A DNA stretch of 64,000 nucleotides from Streptomyces sp. DHE7-1 (GCA_016432725.1 JACJDG010000003.1:3162001-3226000), one strand, 5' to 3'. Numbered from the stretch's first letter, positions 17,781-29,638 are shown. Notes: a model not told the origin generated them from the sequence alone. A program made the numbers and translations.

Positions 17781-18158
17781 TCAGTCGGAGTCGCCGGCCA
17801 GTGCGGCCTCTACGGAGTCGTGGACGGTGAAGACCGCCTCGGCCCCGGTGATCTCGAATACGCGTGCCACCACCGGCAGCATGCCCGCCAGGTGGACGCC
17901 GCCGCCGGCGGCCTCCGCCTTGAGCCGCGCCCCGAGCAGAACGTTCAGTCCCGTGGAGTCGCAGAACTCAAGCCGCGAGCAATCCACCACGAGCCGTGAG
18001 AACCCCTTCTCAAGAAGATCGTCGAGGGGCTCGCGCAGAAGATCGGCGGTGTGGTGGTCCAGTTCACCCGCAGGTGTAACTACGGCGCTGGGACCCTCTT
18101 CCCGCACCTCCACCAGAAGCCGGCCCGACTGTGCGCTGCCGACCGTCCCGTGGTCCAT
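17781..18158 (-). CDS. STAS-domain anti-anti-sigma factor
   Basis: 125 residues, SpoIIAA/RsbV-like. Core: AVVTPAGELDHHTADLLREPLDDLL, then RLVVDCSRLEFCDSTGLNVLLGARL, where the serine of CDSTGL is the expected phosphorylation site. Unphosphorylated, it would sequester the HATPase and free the sigma factor. ATG 18158 gives a standard-length protein with a typical N-terminus. It is divergent from the sigma gene and upstream of the anti-sigma gene. Specific partner pairing is inferred from position. Confidence 0.9.
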   Translation of the reverse strand: MDHGTVGSAQSGRLLVEVREEGPSAVVTPAGELDHHTADLLREPLDDLLEKGFSRLVVDCSRLEFCDSTGLNVLLGARLKAEAAGGGVHLAGMLPVVARVFEITGAEAVFTVHDSVEAALAGDSD

Positions 18159-18406
18159 GCCGTCTCTCTCCCGAGGTCGTGGCTGCTGATGCCCTCGAAC
18201 ATTACGCCTTTCAATCGCACTCCGACACCCGAACAACCTCCCACAATCGGACATATCACTACAGAACGCACTTGCGACGTGCTCGGTGAAGCAGGTAGGG
18301 CTAGTAAGGACACACAGCCCTACAGCCGGCTTCGGAGGCGCCGCACACCGTACGTGCACGTTTTTTGGCTTCGGCAGCCATATGCCGAGAACGATGGAGG
18401 ACACCC

Positions 18407-19300
18407 ATGTCACCCCGGCTCGACGAATCGCATACCCCGATCGCGACGTCGACACCCCCACCGGAACTGGATCATCCCATCAATCCCCTCGAAGCGATCG
18501 AGGGACTCCCGGAGATCCCGCCCTTCGACGAGGTAGGCCCGGTCGACGCCCGGGCGCTGTCCCGGACGCTCTTCGAGCGCCTGGAGTCGCTCGAGGAGGG
18601 GACGCCCGACTACTCGTACGTGCGCAACACGCTCGTCGAGCTGAACCTCGCGCTGGTCAAGTTCGCCGCCTCCCGCTTCCGCTCCCGCAGCGAGCCGATG
18701 GAGGACATCATCCAGGTCGGCACCATCGGCCTGATCAAGGCGATCGACCGCTTCGAGCTCTCCCGCGGTGTGGAGTTCCCCACGTTCGCGATGCCGACCA
18801 TCATCGGCGAGATCAAGCGCTTCTTCCGTGACACCTCCTGGTCCGTGCGGGTGCCGCGCCGGCTGCAGGAACTGCGGCTGGACCTGGCCAAGGCCGGGGA
18901 CGAGCTGGCGCAGAAGCTGGACCGCGCCCCCACCGTGGCGGAACTCGCCGAGCGGCTCGGCATCTCCAAGGACGAGGTCGTCGAGGGCATGGCCGCCTCC
19001 AACGCCTACACCGCCTCCTCCCTGGACGCCCAGCCCGAGGAGGACGACTCCGAGGGCGCCCTCGCGGACCGCATCGGGTACGAGGACCACGGGCTGGAAG
19101 GCATCGAGTACGTCGAGTCGCTGAAGCCGCTGATCGCCGAACTCCCCTCCAGGGATCGGAAGATCCTGTCACTGCGCTTCGTCGCGGGTATGACCCAGTC
19201 GGAGATCGGCGAGGAACTGGGCATCTCCCAGATGCACGTCTCCCGGCTGCTGTCGCGGACGCTCGTGCGGCTGCGCAAGGGGCTGACCGTCGAGGAGTGA
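18407..19300 (+). CDS. SigB/SigF/SigG-family RNA polymerase sigma factor
   Basis: 297 residues. Region 2: VKFAASRFRSRSEPMEDIIQVG, LIKAIDRFELSRGVEFPTFAMP, IIGEIKRFFRDTSWSVRVPRR; region 3 KAGDELAQKLDRAPTVAELAERLG; region 4 LRFVAGMTQSEIGEELGISQMHVSRLLSRTLVRLRKGL. This is the group-3 stress/sporulation class regulated by partner switching. ATG 18407 follows GGAGGA; the N-terminal 50 residues are a Pro/Thr-rich extension. Neighbouring STAS and HATPase genes are the likely regulators. It resembles the sigI locus of S. coelicolor in position, not tested. Confidence 0.92.
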   Translation: MSPRLDESHTPIATSTPPPELDHPINPLEAIEGLPEIPPFDEVGPVDARALSRTLFERLESLEEGTPDYSYVRNTLVELNLALVKFAASRFRSRSEPMEDIIQVGTIGLIKAIDRFELSRGVEFPTFAMPTIIGEIKRFFRDTSWSVRVPRRLQELRLDLAKAGDELAQKLDRAPTVAELAERLGISKDEVVEGMAASNAYTASSLDAQPEEDDSEGALADRIGYEDHGLEGIEYVESLKPLIAELPSRDRKILSLRFVAGMTQSEIGEELGISQMHVSRLLSRTLVRLRKGLTVEE

Positions 19301-19603
19301 CCACCACCGAGGAGTGATCCCTTTGGTGCCGCGTGCCAGGCGGCCCGGCCGTGACGGCCGGGCCGCTTCGCTGTTCACGGGACGGACCTCCCCGAATGGC
19401 GGGTACCCGGGGCCCCAGCCCTCAACCCGGCCCGTTCACGGGTCGCCCATGGCTCGCTCCCCGGGACCAGCGCGCCCCCGTCATGCGCGAACCGTTACCG
19501 GGGTTACCCCGGGAAACGTCTTTCCCGATCAGCGCCGCTCCACCACCATGAGCCCCCAAACCGGCCGGTACGCCGGAGAGTTCGGGGGGACGGAGGGCAC
19601 AAG
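19301..19603. other. 303-base intergenic region
   Basis: Holds the terminator hairpin of the sigma gene (19340-19366) and presumably the promoter of the lectin-domain gene. The word GTTCACGGG occurs twice (near 19372 and 19434). No open frame with codon bias. Confidence 0.45.
19340..19366 (+). terminator. hairpin after the sigma factor gene
   Basis: A perfect 11-bp all-GC stem (19340-19350, 19356-19366) with a 5-base loop, 40 bases after the sigma stop. Confidence 0.7.
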
Positions 19604-21133
19604 ATGGCTCAGGGCGGCGACGGGGCCGAGGCGGACACGGGACTCGCCGGGGCGCCGGACGCGCGGCTGACGGCACTGCTGCGCACCCCGTCCCCGACTG
19701 CCTTCCCGGCCCTTCAGGAACTGCGCCGCCGGCACCACCCGGCGGTCCTCGCCTACGCCAGGCTGTGCACCGCGAGCGAGTCGGCCGCCCGCAGGCTGGC
19801 GGCGGAGACCCTCACCGAGGCGGCCCGCGAGACGGCCCGCGGCCGGGAGCCCAACGTGCCCCTGCGCCATCAGCTCCTGCTGCTCACCGCCCGGCTGGCG
19901 GCCGGCTGGGCGGCCGACGAACGCTCCGCGGGCGTCGACGCGGGTCTGCTGTTGGTCCTGAACACCGGCGGCCTGCCCGACGGACCCGTACCGCCACTCC
20001 TCCCGGCGTTCCAGACGCTCCCGTCCCGCACCCAGGGCCTGATCTGGTACGGCGTCCTCGAAGCGGAGCCCGCCGAGCGCACCGCCGCCTGTCTGGGCCT
20101 GAGCCGCGTGGACGTGACCCATGACACCCCGCAGGCGCTGCAGGCGCTGGCCCAGGCCTGCCTGCGGCACCGTCTGGGCGGCTCGGACGACCCGCGCTGC
20201 GCCGACTTCCGCCGGCTGATCGAGGAGGCGGTACGGCCCGACGGCCCCCGGCGCAGCGCCGACCTGGACGCCCACCGCGCCCACTGCCCGCACTGCACGG
20301 CCGCCGTAGAGGAGCTGACCGCGCTGCGGGACGCCCCGCGGCAGACCCTGGCGGACGGCCTGCTCCCCTGGCACGGGACGGCCTACCTCCGGCCCGCCGG
20401 TCCGGTTACCGCGCCCGGCCCGCGTGCCGCGCTCCGGAGCCGGCCGCCCGGCCGCCGCTACCTGCTGGCGTCGGCCGCGCTGGGTGTCGCCCTGGCCCCC
20501 CTGCTGGTCTTCCTGCTCTCCCCGTCCGAGGCCTCGGACCGGCACGCGACGGCGGCGACGCCCGCTCCCCCGCCGGTGACGGTGACGGCCACGGTCTCGC
20601 TGTCCCCGCCGGCCGCCCCGACTCCGTCGCGCACCACCGAGTCGCCGTCGCCGTCCCCGAGCAGGACTTCGCACCGCCCGGCCACCTCCCCGCCGCCCAC
20701 CCGCAGCGCCCCGCCGCCGCCCGCGCCGCCGGGCAGCTCCTTCGCCCAGGTGGTGAACCTGGCCACGGGCCGCTGCCTGGACATCCGGGACGGCGAGCTG
20801 TGGAAGGGCAACGACGTCGTCATGGCGCCCTGCGACTCCTCCGCCACCCAGCGCTGGCGGGTCGACGCGGATCCGGGCGTCCTGCGCTCGGCCGCCGACT
20901 CCGACTTCTGCCTGGACAGCCGCGGCGCGACCGACCGGGGCGTGGGCATCTGGGAGTGCGACTCGGTCTACGGCGGCAACGGCCGCAACCTCCGCTTCCG
21001 CGTCGACCCCGACGGCACCGTCCGGCCGGCGATCGACACCGGCACCGCGGTGACCCCGGACGGCGGCGACGGGGTCGTACTGCGGCCGCTGGACGGTGAG
21101 CGGGCGCAGCGGTGGCGGGCCGGGGCCGCCTGA
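19604..21133 (+). CDS. membrane protein: sigma-like/zinc-finger N-terminus plus ricin-B lectin domain
   Basis: 509 residues. Residues 20-210 are helical and look like a decayed ECF-sigma layout (YARLCTASESAARRLAAETL; LGLSRVDVTHDTPQALQAL). Around 225-245, DAHRAHCPHCTAAVEEL has the HxxxCxxC spacing of anti-sigma zinc fingers. One membrane helix follows (RYLLASAALGVALAPLLVFLL), then a Pro/Ser/Thr-rich linker, then about 130 residues of ricin B lectin with QxW repeats (VVNLATGRCLDI, SATQRWRVDAD, RAQRWRAG). This predicts a cytoplasmic regulatory part and an outside sugar-binding part. ATG 19604 follows GGAGGG. Sigma activity is doubtful. Confidence 0.75.
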   Translation: MAQGGDGAEADTGLAGAPDARLTALLRTPSPTAFPALQELRRRHHPAVLAYARLCTASESAARRLAAETLTEAARETARGREPNVPLRHQLLLLTARLAAGWAADERSAGVDAGLLLVLNTGGLPDGPVPPLLPAFQTLPSRTQGLIWYGVLEAEPAERTAACLGLSRVDVTHDTPQALQALAQACLRHRLGGSDDPRCADFRRLIEEAVRPDGPRRSADLDAHRAHCPHCTAAVEELTALRDAPRQTLADGLLPWHGTAYLRPAGPVTAPGPRAALRSRPPGRRYLLASAALGVALAPLLVFLLSPSEASDRHATAATPAPPPVTVTATVSLSPPAAPTPSRTTESPSPSPSRTSHRPATSPPPTRSAPPPPAPPGSSFAQVVNLATGRCLDIRDGELWKGNDVVMAPCDSSATQRWRVDADPGVLRSAADSDFCLDSRGATDRGVGIWECDSVYGGNGRNLRFRVDPDGTVRPAIDTGTAVTPDGGDGVVLRPLDGERAQRWRAGAA

Positions 21134-21155
21134 GCGGCCGGCGCGGCCGCCCGGA

Positions 21156-22330
21156 TCAGACCTCGCGCACCCCGCGCCGCCAGACACCGGCGGTCAGCGG
21201 CACGCCCGGCCGGTAGGCCAGGTGCACATGGCTGGGGGCGTCGAGCAGCAGCAGGTCGGCGCGGGCCCCCGGGGTGAGGCGGCCGATGTCCGTGCGGCGC
21301 AGGGCCGCCGCGCCGCCGGCCGTGGCCGACCAGACCGCCTCGTCCGGGGTCATCCCCATGTCCCGCACCGCGAGCGCGACGCAGAAGGGGACCGAGGAGG
21401 TGAACGACGAGCCCGGGTTGCAGTCCGTGGACAGGGCCACGGTGACGCCCGCGTCCAGCAGCCGCCGGGCGTCCGGCCACTCGGCGCGGGTGGAGAACTC
21501 GGCGCCGGGCAGCAGGGTGGCGACCGTGTCGCTGTGGGCGAGGGCGTCGACGTCCGCGTCGGTGAGGTGGGTGCAGTGGTCGGCACTGGCCGCGTCCAGC
21601 TCGACGGCGAGCTGGACACCGGGGCCGTAGGAGAGCTGGTTGGCGTGGACCCGGGGGTGCAGGCCCTTGTCCCGGCCCGCGGTGAGGATCGCGCGGGCCT
21701 GGTCGCCGTCGAAGGCGCCCTTCTCGCAGAAGACGTCGATCCAGCGGGCGTGCGGCGCGCAGGCGTCGAGCATCTCGCCGGTGACCAGGGCGACGTAGGC
21801 CGCCGGGTCGTCGGCGTGTTCGGGGGCGACGATGTGGGCGCCGAGGAACGTCACCTCGTCGGTGTGCCGGGCGGCGATGCGCAGGGCGCGGGCCTCGTCC
21901 TCGACGGTGAGGCCGTAGCCCGACTTCGTCTCGAAGGTGGTGGTGCCCTGGCGGAGGGCCTCGGTCAGGTAGCGGGTGAGGTTCGCCTCCAGTTCCGCGT
22001 CGGTGGCGGCGCGGGTGGCCGCGACCGTGGTGCGGATGCCGCCCGCGGTGTAGGAGCGGCCGGACATCCGGGCGTTGAACTCCTGGGTGCGGTCTCCGGC
22101 GAAGACCAGGTGGGAGTGGGAGTCCACGAAGCCCGGCAGCACCGCCCGGCCGCCCGCGTCGACCCGGTTGTCGGTGGCGGGTGCTTTCCTGGATTCACCG
22201 GTCCACGCGATGCGGTCGCCGTCGACGACGACGGCCGCGTCCTGGATCAGACCGAGGGGGAGCTGTCACCCAGGGAGGGGTCGTTGGTGACCAGCGTGGC
22301 GATGTTGGTGATGACGGTGCTGCTGCTCAT
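21156..22330 (-). CDS. hutI: imidazolonepropionase (frameshifted)
   Basis: About 391 residues after repair. Amidohydrolase that opens 4-imidazolone-5-propionate to N-formimino-L-glutamate, the third step of histidine breakdown. Metal motif [13 protein letters not shown]; also [33 protein letters not shown], and [18 protein letters not shown]. The N-terminus [25 protein letters not shown] is joined to [20 protein letters not shown] by one added base in the G run 22256-22260. Start ATG 22330. Last gene of the hut cluster, 53 bases after hutF. Confidence 0.9.
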
Positions 22331-22383
22331 GGTGTCCTCGTGGGTGGCCGGTCGGGGGTCGGCGGAATGCGACGGCGCGGGCG

Positions 22384-23736
22384 TCAGCCGCGCAGGGCTT
22401 CGATCGCGTCGGCGAGCGCTCTCGGCACGTCCGGGACGAGGGCGTGGACCCCGTCCCGTACGACATGACGGCCGCCCACCACCGTGTGCCGCACGTCCGC
22501 CGCGGTCGCCGCGAACACGGCCGTCTCGGCGCCCAGCCGGGGCAGCGGCCCGGCCGTCCTGACCGAGTCGAGCGCGATCGTCGTCAGGTCGGCGAGCGCG
22601 CCCGCCTCGATGGCGCCGGCGTCCTGCCAGCCGAGGGCGGCGTGGCCGTCGGCGGTGGCGGCCCGCAGCAGGGCCGCGGCCGTCCAGTGGCCCCGGGTGC
22701 GGGTGCGCAGCCGCTCGTTCAGCTCCATCGCGCGCGCCTCTTCGAACAGGTCGATGACCGCGTGGCTGTCGGAGCCCAGGGAGAGCGGGGAGCCCGCCCG
22801 CTGCAGGGCGACGGCCGGTCCGATGCCGTCGGCGAGGTCGCGTTCGGTGGTGGGGCACATGCAGGTGCCGGTGCGCGAGCCGCCGAGCAGCGCGATGTCC
22901 TCGTCCGTGAGGTGGGTGTTGTGCACACCGGTGGTGCGCGGCCCGAGGACGCCGTGGTCGGCGAGCAGCTGGGTGGGGGTGCGGCCGTGCGCGGCCCGGC
23001 AGGCCTCGTTCTCGGCGGTCTGCTCGGACAGGTGCACGTGCAGCGGGGCCCGCCGCTCCTCGGCCCAGCGCGCCACGGTCGCCATCTGGTCCGCGGGCAC
23101 GGCGCGTACGGAGTGGATCGCCGCCCCGATCCGCGCGTGGTCCCGTTCCCGGAGAAGCGAGGCTCGTTCGGCCCAGGCCTCCGCGCTGCCGTCGGAGAAG
23201 CGCAGCTGGTGGGCGTTGGGCGGTTCGCCGGCGTGCTCGTTCCGGATGGCGGAGGAGAGGTAGGCGGTGTCCAGCAGGGTGATGCGGACACCGGCGTCGG
23301 CCGCGGCCGCGATCAGCGCCTCGCCCATGGCGTTGGGCTCGGCGTAGGGGGTGCCGCCGGGGGCGTGGTGGACGTAGTGGAACTCGCCGACGCAGGTGAC
23401 GCCGGCCAGGGCCATCTCCGCGTACACCGCGCGGGCGAGGGCGTGGTAGGTCTCCGGGGTCAGCCGGTCGGCGACGGAGTACATCACCTCGCGCCAGGTC
23501 CAGAAGGTGCCGCTGCCGACCTGGACCGTGCCGCGCAGCGCCCGGTGGAAGGCGTGCGAGTGGGCGTTCGCCAGGCCGGGCAGGGTCAGGCCGCGCAGCA
23601 CCTCGGCGCCGGGCGGCGGGGTGGGGACGCCGGTGCGGACGGTGGTGATCCGGCCGTCCGCGGCCGACACCGCCACGCCGGGCTCGACATGGGTGCCGAG
23701 CCAGGCGTGCTCCAGCCAGTAGGTCGTGTCGGTCAC
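22384..23736 (-). CDS. hutF: formimidoylglutamate deiminase
   Basis: 450 residues. Amidohydrolase family; hydrolyses N-formimino-L-glutamate to N-formyl-L-glutamate and ammonia. Metal motif [18 protein letters not shown], then [39 protein letters not shown] and [21 protein letters not shown]. These fit HutF better than HutI or generic amidohydrolases. The GTG start (23736) overlaps the stop of the upstream M20 gene in a GTGA junction, so translation is coupled. Together with HutU, HutI and the M20 enzyme it defines the formylglutamate route. Confidence 0.9.
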   Translation of the reverse strand: MTDTTYWLEHAWLGTHVEPGVAVSAADGRITTVRTGVPTPPPGAEVLRGLTLPGLANAHSHAFHRALRGTVQVGSGTFWTWREVMYSVADRLTPETYHALARAVYAEMALAGVTCVGEFHYVHHAPGGTPYAEPNAMGEALIAAAADAGVRITLLDTAYLSSAIRNEHAGEPPNAHQLRFSDGSAEAWAERASLLRERDHARIGAAIHSVRAVPADQMATVARWAEERRAPLHVHLSEQTAENEACRAAHGRTPTQLLADHGVLGPRTTGVHNTHLTDEDIALLGGSRTGTCMCPTTERDLADGIGPAVALQRAGSPLSLGSDSHAVIDLFEEARAMELNERLRTRTRGHWTAAALLRAATADGHAALGWQDAGAIEAGALADLTTIALDSVRTAGPLPRLGAETAVFAATAADVRHTVVGGRHVVRDGVHALVPDVPRALADAIEALRG

Positions 23737-25042
23737 GAGCAGGCCAGCCCTTCCAGTACGTCGGCGAGCGAGCGCACCCCGGCCACGCAGTCGTCCTCGG
23801 TCGCTGACTCGGCCGGGGAGTGCGAGACACCGGTGGGGTTGCGCACGAACAGCATGGCGGTCGGGATGCGGCCGGAGAGGATTCCCGCGTCGTGTCCGGC
23901 GCCGGTCCCCAGGACGGGCACCCTGAGGCCGGTGTCCTTGCCGAGGAGCCGGCCGAGTTCGTCGCGCAGCGCGTGGTCGAACTCGACCACCGGGGTGAAG
24001 GACTCGCGGACGACGTCCAGGTCGATGCCGTGGGCGTCGGCGTACTCGCGCGCGGCCTTCTCGACGCCGCCGACGACGGTGTCCAGCGTCGCCTGGTCGG
24101 CGGCGCGGGAGTCGAGCCAGCCGCGCACCAGGGAGGGGATGGCGTTGACGCCGTTGGGCTCGACGGCGATCTTGCCGAAGGTGGCGACGGCGCCGGCGAG
24201 TTCGGCCTCGCGGCGGGCGGCGAGCACCGTCTCGGCGTACGACAGCATCGGGTCGCGCCGGTCCACCAGGCGGGTGGTGCCCGCGTGGTTGGCCTCGCCG
24301 CGGAAGTCGAAGCGCCAGCGGCCGTGCGGCCAGATGGCGCTGGCGATGCCGACCCGGTCGCCGGACAGGTCCAGCGCGCGGCCCTGTTCGACGTGGAGTT
24401 CCACGAAGGCGCCGATCCGGGCCAGCCGTTCCGGGTCGGCCCCGATGGCGTCGGGGTCGTACCCGGCGGCCTCCATGGCCCGCGGCAGGGTGATGCCGTC
24501 CGCGTCGGTGAGGCGGTGGGCCTGCTCGACGGTCAGTTCTCCGGCGGTGAGCCGGGAGCCGACACAGGCGAGACCGAACCGGGCGCCCTCCTCGTCGCCG
24601 AAGTTGACGATGGCGAGGGGCTTGGTGGGCCGCGCTCCCCTGGCGCGCAGTTCGTCGAGGGCCGCGAAGGAGGACACGACGCCGAGGGGGCCGTCGAAGG
24701 CGCCCCCGTCCGGCACCGAGTCCAGGTGCGATCCGGTGACCACGGCGTCCCCGGCGGCCGGGTCGCCCAGCCAGGCCCACTGGTTCCCGTTCCGGTCCAC
24801 CTCGTGGGCCAGCCCGCGCGCCCGGGCCTGCTCCTCGAACCAGGCCCGGCACTCGCCGTCGGCCCCGCTCCAGGCGTACCGCCGGTACCCCCCGGAGTCG
24901 GGGTGCCGTCCGATGGGCAGCAGCTCCGCCCACATCTCCTGGAAGGAGGGCGCCCGGCGGGCGGCGGGCACGGCCGCGCCCGCACCCGGCGACGGCACCC
25001 CGGCCCCCGCCGAGGCGTCGCCGCCCCCGCCGCGAACGGAAC

Positions 25043-25046
<4 letters not shown>
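23733..25046 (-). CDS. M20-family amidohydrolase (allantoate amidohydrolase/N-carbamoylase-like)
   Basis: 437 residues, M20/hydantoinase-carbamoylase subfamily. Metal-site blocks: [54 protein letters not shown] and [14 protein letters not shown]. The family cleaves N-carbamoyl or similar amide groups. Its place between hutU and hutF, with GTGA overlaps at both ends, suggests it removes the formyl group from N-formylglutamate, standing in for HutG; this is inference. The N-terminal 30 residues are a Gly/Ala-rich extension. GTG start 25046. Confidence 0.85.
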
Positions 25047-26706
<1,660 letters not shown>

Positions 26707-26729
26707 CGCTGCCTCCTCCTGTTACTACG

Positions 26730-26758
26730 TCTATTCACATACTGACGTTCTGAATAGA
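26730..26758. promoter_or_regulatory. inverted-repeat operator candidate of the hut operon
   Basis: TCTATTCA-N13-TGAATAGA, 8-bp arms, in a strongly AT-rich patch between divergent hutU and the PLP-decarboxylase gene. The right part also forms GTTCT-gaat-AGAAC (26747-26760). The minus-strand word CTATTCAGA (26757-26749) recurs exactly upstream of the RpiR regulator gene (32123-32131). Confidence 0.55.
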
Positions 26759-26844
26759 ACTAGTCAACACCTCCCCGCGCTCACACCCGCGCGCCCCGGA
26801 TGTTTGGCTGGAAGTACACGAACGCCGACAGGAGGGGAGAGGTC

Positions 26845-28220
26845 GTGGACCACGACACCGACGGCGAGGCCCGGGAGCGGGCCGCCCGGCGCGACGAGGC
26901 GGTACGCGCGGCGGTGGAGCAGGGACTGCTGGGGCCGGACGCGGCCGTGGTGGGGCTGCTGGACGTCACCGGCATCCGGGAGTCGGCGGCCGCGCTGCGC
27001 GCGGCCTTCGACGCGGTCGTGGCGCCGGGGACACCGGTGCTGCACGCCTTCGCGGTGAAGGCGAGCCCGCTGGTGCCGGTGCTGCGGCTGCTGCACGAGG
27101 CGGGCATCGGCGCCGAGGTGGCGAGCCCGGGCGAGCTGGCACTGGCCCGGGCGGCCGGACTGCCGCCGCGGAACACGGTGCTCGACTCCCCCGCCAAGAC
27201 GCCGGCCGAGCTGCGCGAGGCGCTGGAGCTGGGCGTCGCCGTGAACGCGGACAACCCGCAGGAGCTGGACCGCCTCGACGCGCTGGTCGGGCCGGCGGCC
27301 GCCCCCCGGTCACCGCTCGGCATCCGGGTCAACCCGCAGATCGGCGGCGGCTCCATCGGGGCGACCTCGACCGCGACCGAGACCTCGAAGTTCGGGGTGG
27401 CACTGCGCGACGAGGGAGCCCGCGAGTGGGTCGTCCGGGCGTACGCGGACCGGCCGTGGCTGACCCGGCTGCACGCGCACACCGGCTCCCAGGGCATCCC
27501 GCTCTCCCTGCTGGCGCGGGGCGTGGCGGAGACGTACGCGCTGGCCGAGGAGATCAACGCGCGGATCGGGCGGCGGCAGATCGACACGCTCGACATCGGC
27601 GGCGGGCTGCCGGTCAACTTCGAGGGCGAGTCGACCGCGCCGACGTACGCCCAGTACGCGCGCACCCTCCGGGACGAGGTGCCGGGGCTGTTCGACGGGC
27701 GGTACGGGATCGTCACCGAGTTCGGGCGCTCGCTGCTGGCCAAGCACGGCACGGTGGTGGCCCGGGTGGAGTACGCGAAGAGCTCCGGCGGGCGGCGGAT
27801 CGCGGTGACGCACGCGGGCGTGCAGGTGGCCACGCGCACGGTGTACGCGCCGGGGCCTGGCCGCTGCGGATCGCCGCGTACGACACCAAGGGCCGGCCGA
27901 AGCCGGGCCCGGAGGTGACGCAGGACGTGGCGGGCCCGGCCTGCTTCTCGGGCGACCTGCTCGCCGAGGGACGCGCCCTGCCCCTGCTGGAGCAGGGCGA
28001 CTACGCGGCGGCGCTGGACACGGGCGCGTACTACTTCGCGCACCACTACGCCTACAACTCCCTCGCCCGGCCCGGGATCCACGGTTTCGCGCCGGACGGC
28101 TCCGGGGGCGTCGCCTTCGCGACCGTGCGGGAGCCGCAGACGGTGGCGGAGGTAGTGGCCGAGTCCGGAGGGGCGCACGCGTCCGCGCTCACCACCCTGA
28201 GCACGTCCGGGAGCCGTTGA
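26845..28220 (+). CDS. PLP-dependent decarboxylase, diaminopimelate-decarboxylase-like (frameshifted)
   Basis: About 458 residues after repair. Fold-type III (alanine-racemase-like) enzyme. PLP lysine in LHAFAVKASPLVPVL, phosphate/ring contacts LHAHTGSQG, DIGGGLPVNF and EFGRSLLAKHG, active-site cysteine region GPACFSGDLLAEG (usually CESGD), and YAYNSLARPG. Substrate may be diaminopimelate, ornithine, or another amino acid. GTG 26845 is chosen for the GGAGGGGA ribosome site; ATG 26800 lies before it. The frame breaks at the G run 27852-27855; one base restores WPLRIAAYDTKG. Divergent from hutU. Confidence 0.8.
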
Positions 28221-28399
28221 CACACTCCCGCGCTTCATCGAACAAATGGTCCAACCGGCGGGAAACAGCCGTCAGTTGACCCACCCTAGTACGCCGGGCG
28301 CACGTTCCAACGGAAAATGCCAAAGCCCTCACTCCCCACGTACACGTTGCGTAGTGTCTCTGTCACTCAACCGGAGTACAGGCGGGGAGGGGAACCGGC

Positions 28400-28789
28400 G
28401 TGCCCGGAATCGACGAGTGCCTACTGGATGCGATGCGGCTGCCCGGTGCCCGGGGAGCCGCGCTGGTGGACTGGACGAGCGGACTGGCCCTCGGATCCGT
28501 CGGGGAGGCCCCGGGCGGTGACCACGAGACGACGGCGGCCGAGGCCGCCGAACTGGCCAGGCTGGCCGCCGAGCACGGCGCCTTCACGGCCGGGGACGCC
28601 GAGGACGGACGCCCGCCCGTCGAGGACGTGATCATCAGCAACCGCGACAGCTACCACCTGCTGCGGTTCGTGGTCACGTCCTTCGACAGCAGCGTCTTCC
28701 TCCACCTGTGGCTGGGCCGCGAGGAGGGCAACCTGGCCCTGGCCCGCATCCGGCTGGGCGAGATGGCGGACCGGCTGGTGCTGGGATGA
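28400..28789 (+). CDS. Roadblock/LC7-like protein A
   Basis: 129 residues. GARGAALVDWTSGLALGSVG and VEDVIISNRDSYHLLRFV, then NLALARIRLGEMADRL, match the third protein C-like member of this cluster (30150-30524), so the two are paralogues of the Roadblock/LC7 (MglB-like) fold. Such dimers modulate small GTPases or act as scaffolds. GTG 28400 follows GGGAGGGG. Its stop overlaps the start of the next gene (ATGA), indicating one operon. No GTPase gene is nearby. Confidence 0.72.
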   Translation: MPGIDECLLDAMRLPGARGAALVDWTSGLALGSVGEAPGGDHETTAAEAAELARLAAEHGAFTAGDAEDGRPPVEDVIISNRDSYHLLRFVVTSFDSSVFLHLWLGREEGNLALARIRLGEMADRLVLG

Positions 28790-29604
28790 CCATGGTCGGC
28801 ACACCTCCGCCGCTGCCGGTGCGGGACAGATCGGCCGCGTCGGACCGGACCGCGGGCGCGCTGTCGCCGATGCTCAGACGGCTCGCCGAGGAGCAGGCCA
28901 CCGGCGTGCTCGTCCGGGAGCACGGCACCCTGTACCTCGCGCGGGGCCGGGTCGTGCACGCCGAGAGCCCCCTCGCACCCGGCCTGAGCGTCCTGCTCAC
29001 CGCCCACGGCACCCTCGCGGCGGCCGCGTGGCAGCGGGCGGCCGAGCGGGCCGGCGGACCGGCGGGCGCCGCCCGGCTGCTGCTCGACGCGGGGCTGCTG
29101 CCCTCGGGCGCGCTGGAGCTGTGCCATCTGGACGCGCTGTACGACGCCGGGTACTTCGCCCTGGCGCCGAGCAGCACCCCCGGCAGGTTCCGGTACGACG
29201 GCACGCCCCGCATCGGCCCGCTGCCCTCGGTTCCGGTCATCGCGCTGGAACGCGAGACGCTGCGCCGCCGGCTGCTGCTGCACCGGCTGTGGCCGGACCC
29301 GGCCGCCGACAGCTCCCCGCTGATCCGCGCCGCCCCGGCCGCGGGCGCGCAGGTCACCCCGCGCCGGCGGGCCGTCCTGGACCGGGTGGACGGCATCCGT
29401 ACGGCCCCGGAGATCGCCCGCGACCTGGGCAGACAGGCGTTCCACACGCTGGTGGACGTACGCCGGCTCACGGCGGCCGGCCTGGTCCGGCCGGTGCCCA
29501 CGGCACCCGACCCGCCGCCGCTCCCGCCGGCTCCCCCGCTCACGGTCACCGACCCCGACATCGCGCTGCTGAAGAGGCTCAGGGATGCGCTGGAGGCGCT
29601 TTGA
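28786..29604 (+). CDS. DUF4388/PatA-like protein with C-terminal winged helix
   Basis: 272 residues. The N-terminal part (LSPMLRRLAEEQATGVLVREH, GTLYLARGRVVHAESPLAPGL) resembles DUF4388, found in signalling proteins linked to Roadblock and GTPase modules. The C-terminal part (RRRAVLDRVDGIRTAPEIARDLG, FHTLVDVRRLTAAGLVRP) looks like a winged helix. A Pro-rich tail follows. The start ATG 28786 overlaps the preceding stop. Position inside a Roadblock operon supports a scaffold or regulator role; DNA binding is not shown. Confidence 0.65.
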   Translation: MTMVGTPPPLPVRDRSAASDRTAGALSPMLRRLAEEQATGVLVREHGTLYLARGRVVHAESPLAPGLSVLLTAHGTLAAAAWQRAAERAGGPAGAARLLLDAGLLPSGALELCHLDALYDAGYFALAPSSTPGRFRYDGTPRIGPLPSVPVIALERETLRRRLLLHRLWPDPAADSSPLIRAAPAAGAQVTPRRRAVLDRVDGIRTAPEIARDLGRQAFHTLVDVRRLTAAGLVRPVPTAPDPPPLPPAPPLTVTDPDIALLKRLRDALEAL

Positions 29605-29638
29605 ACGGCACCACCCCGCCGCCGAGAGGAGAGAGCTG

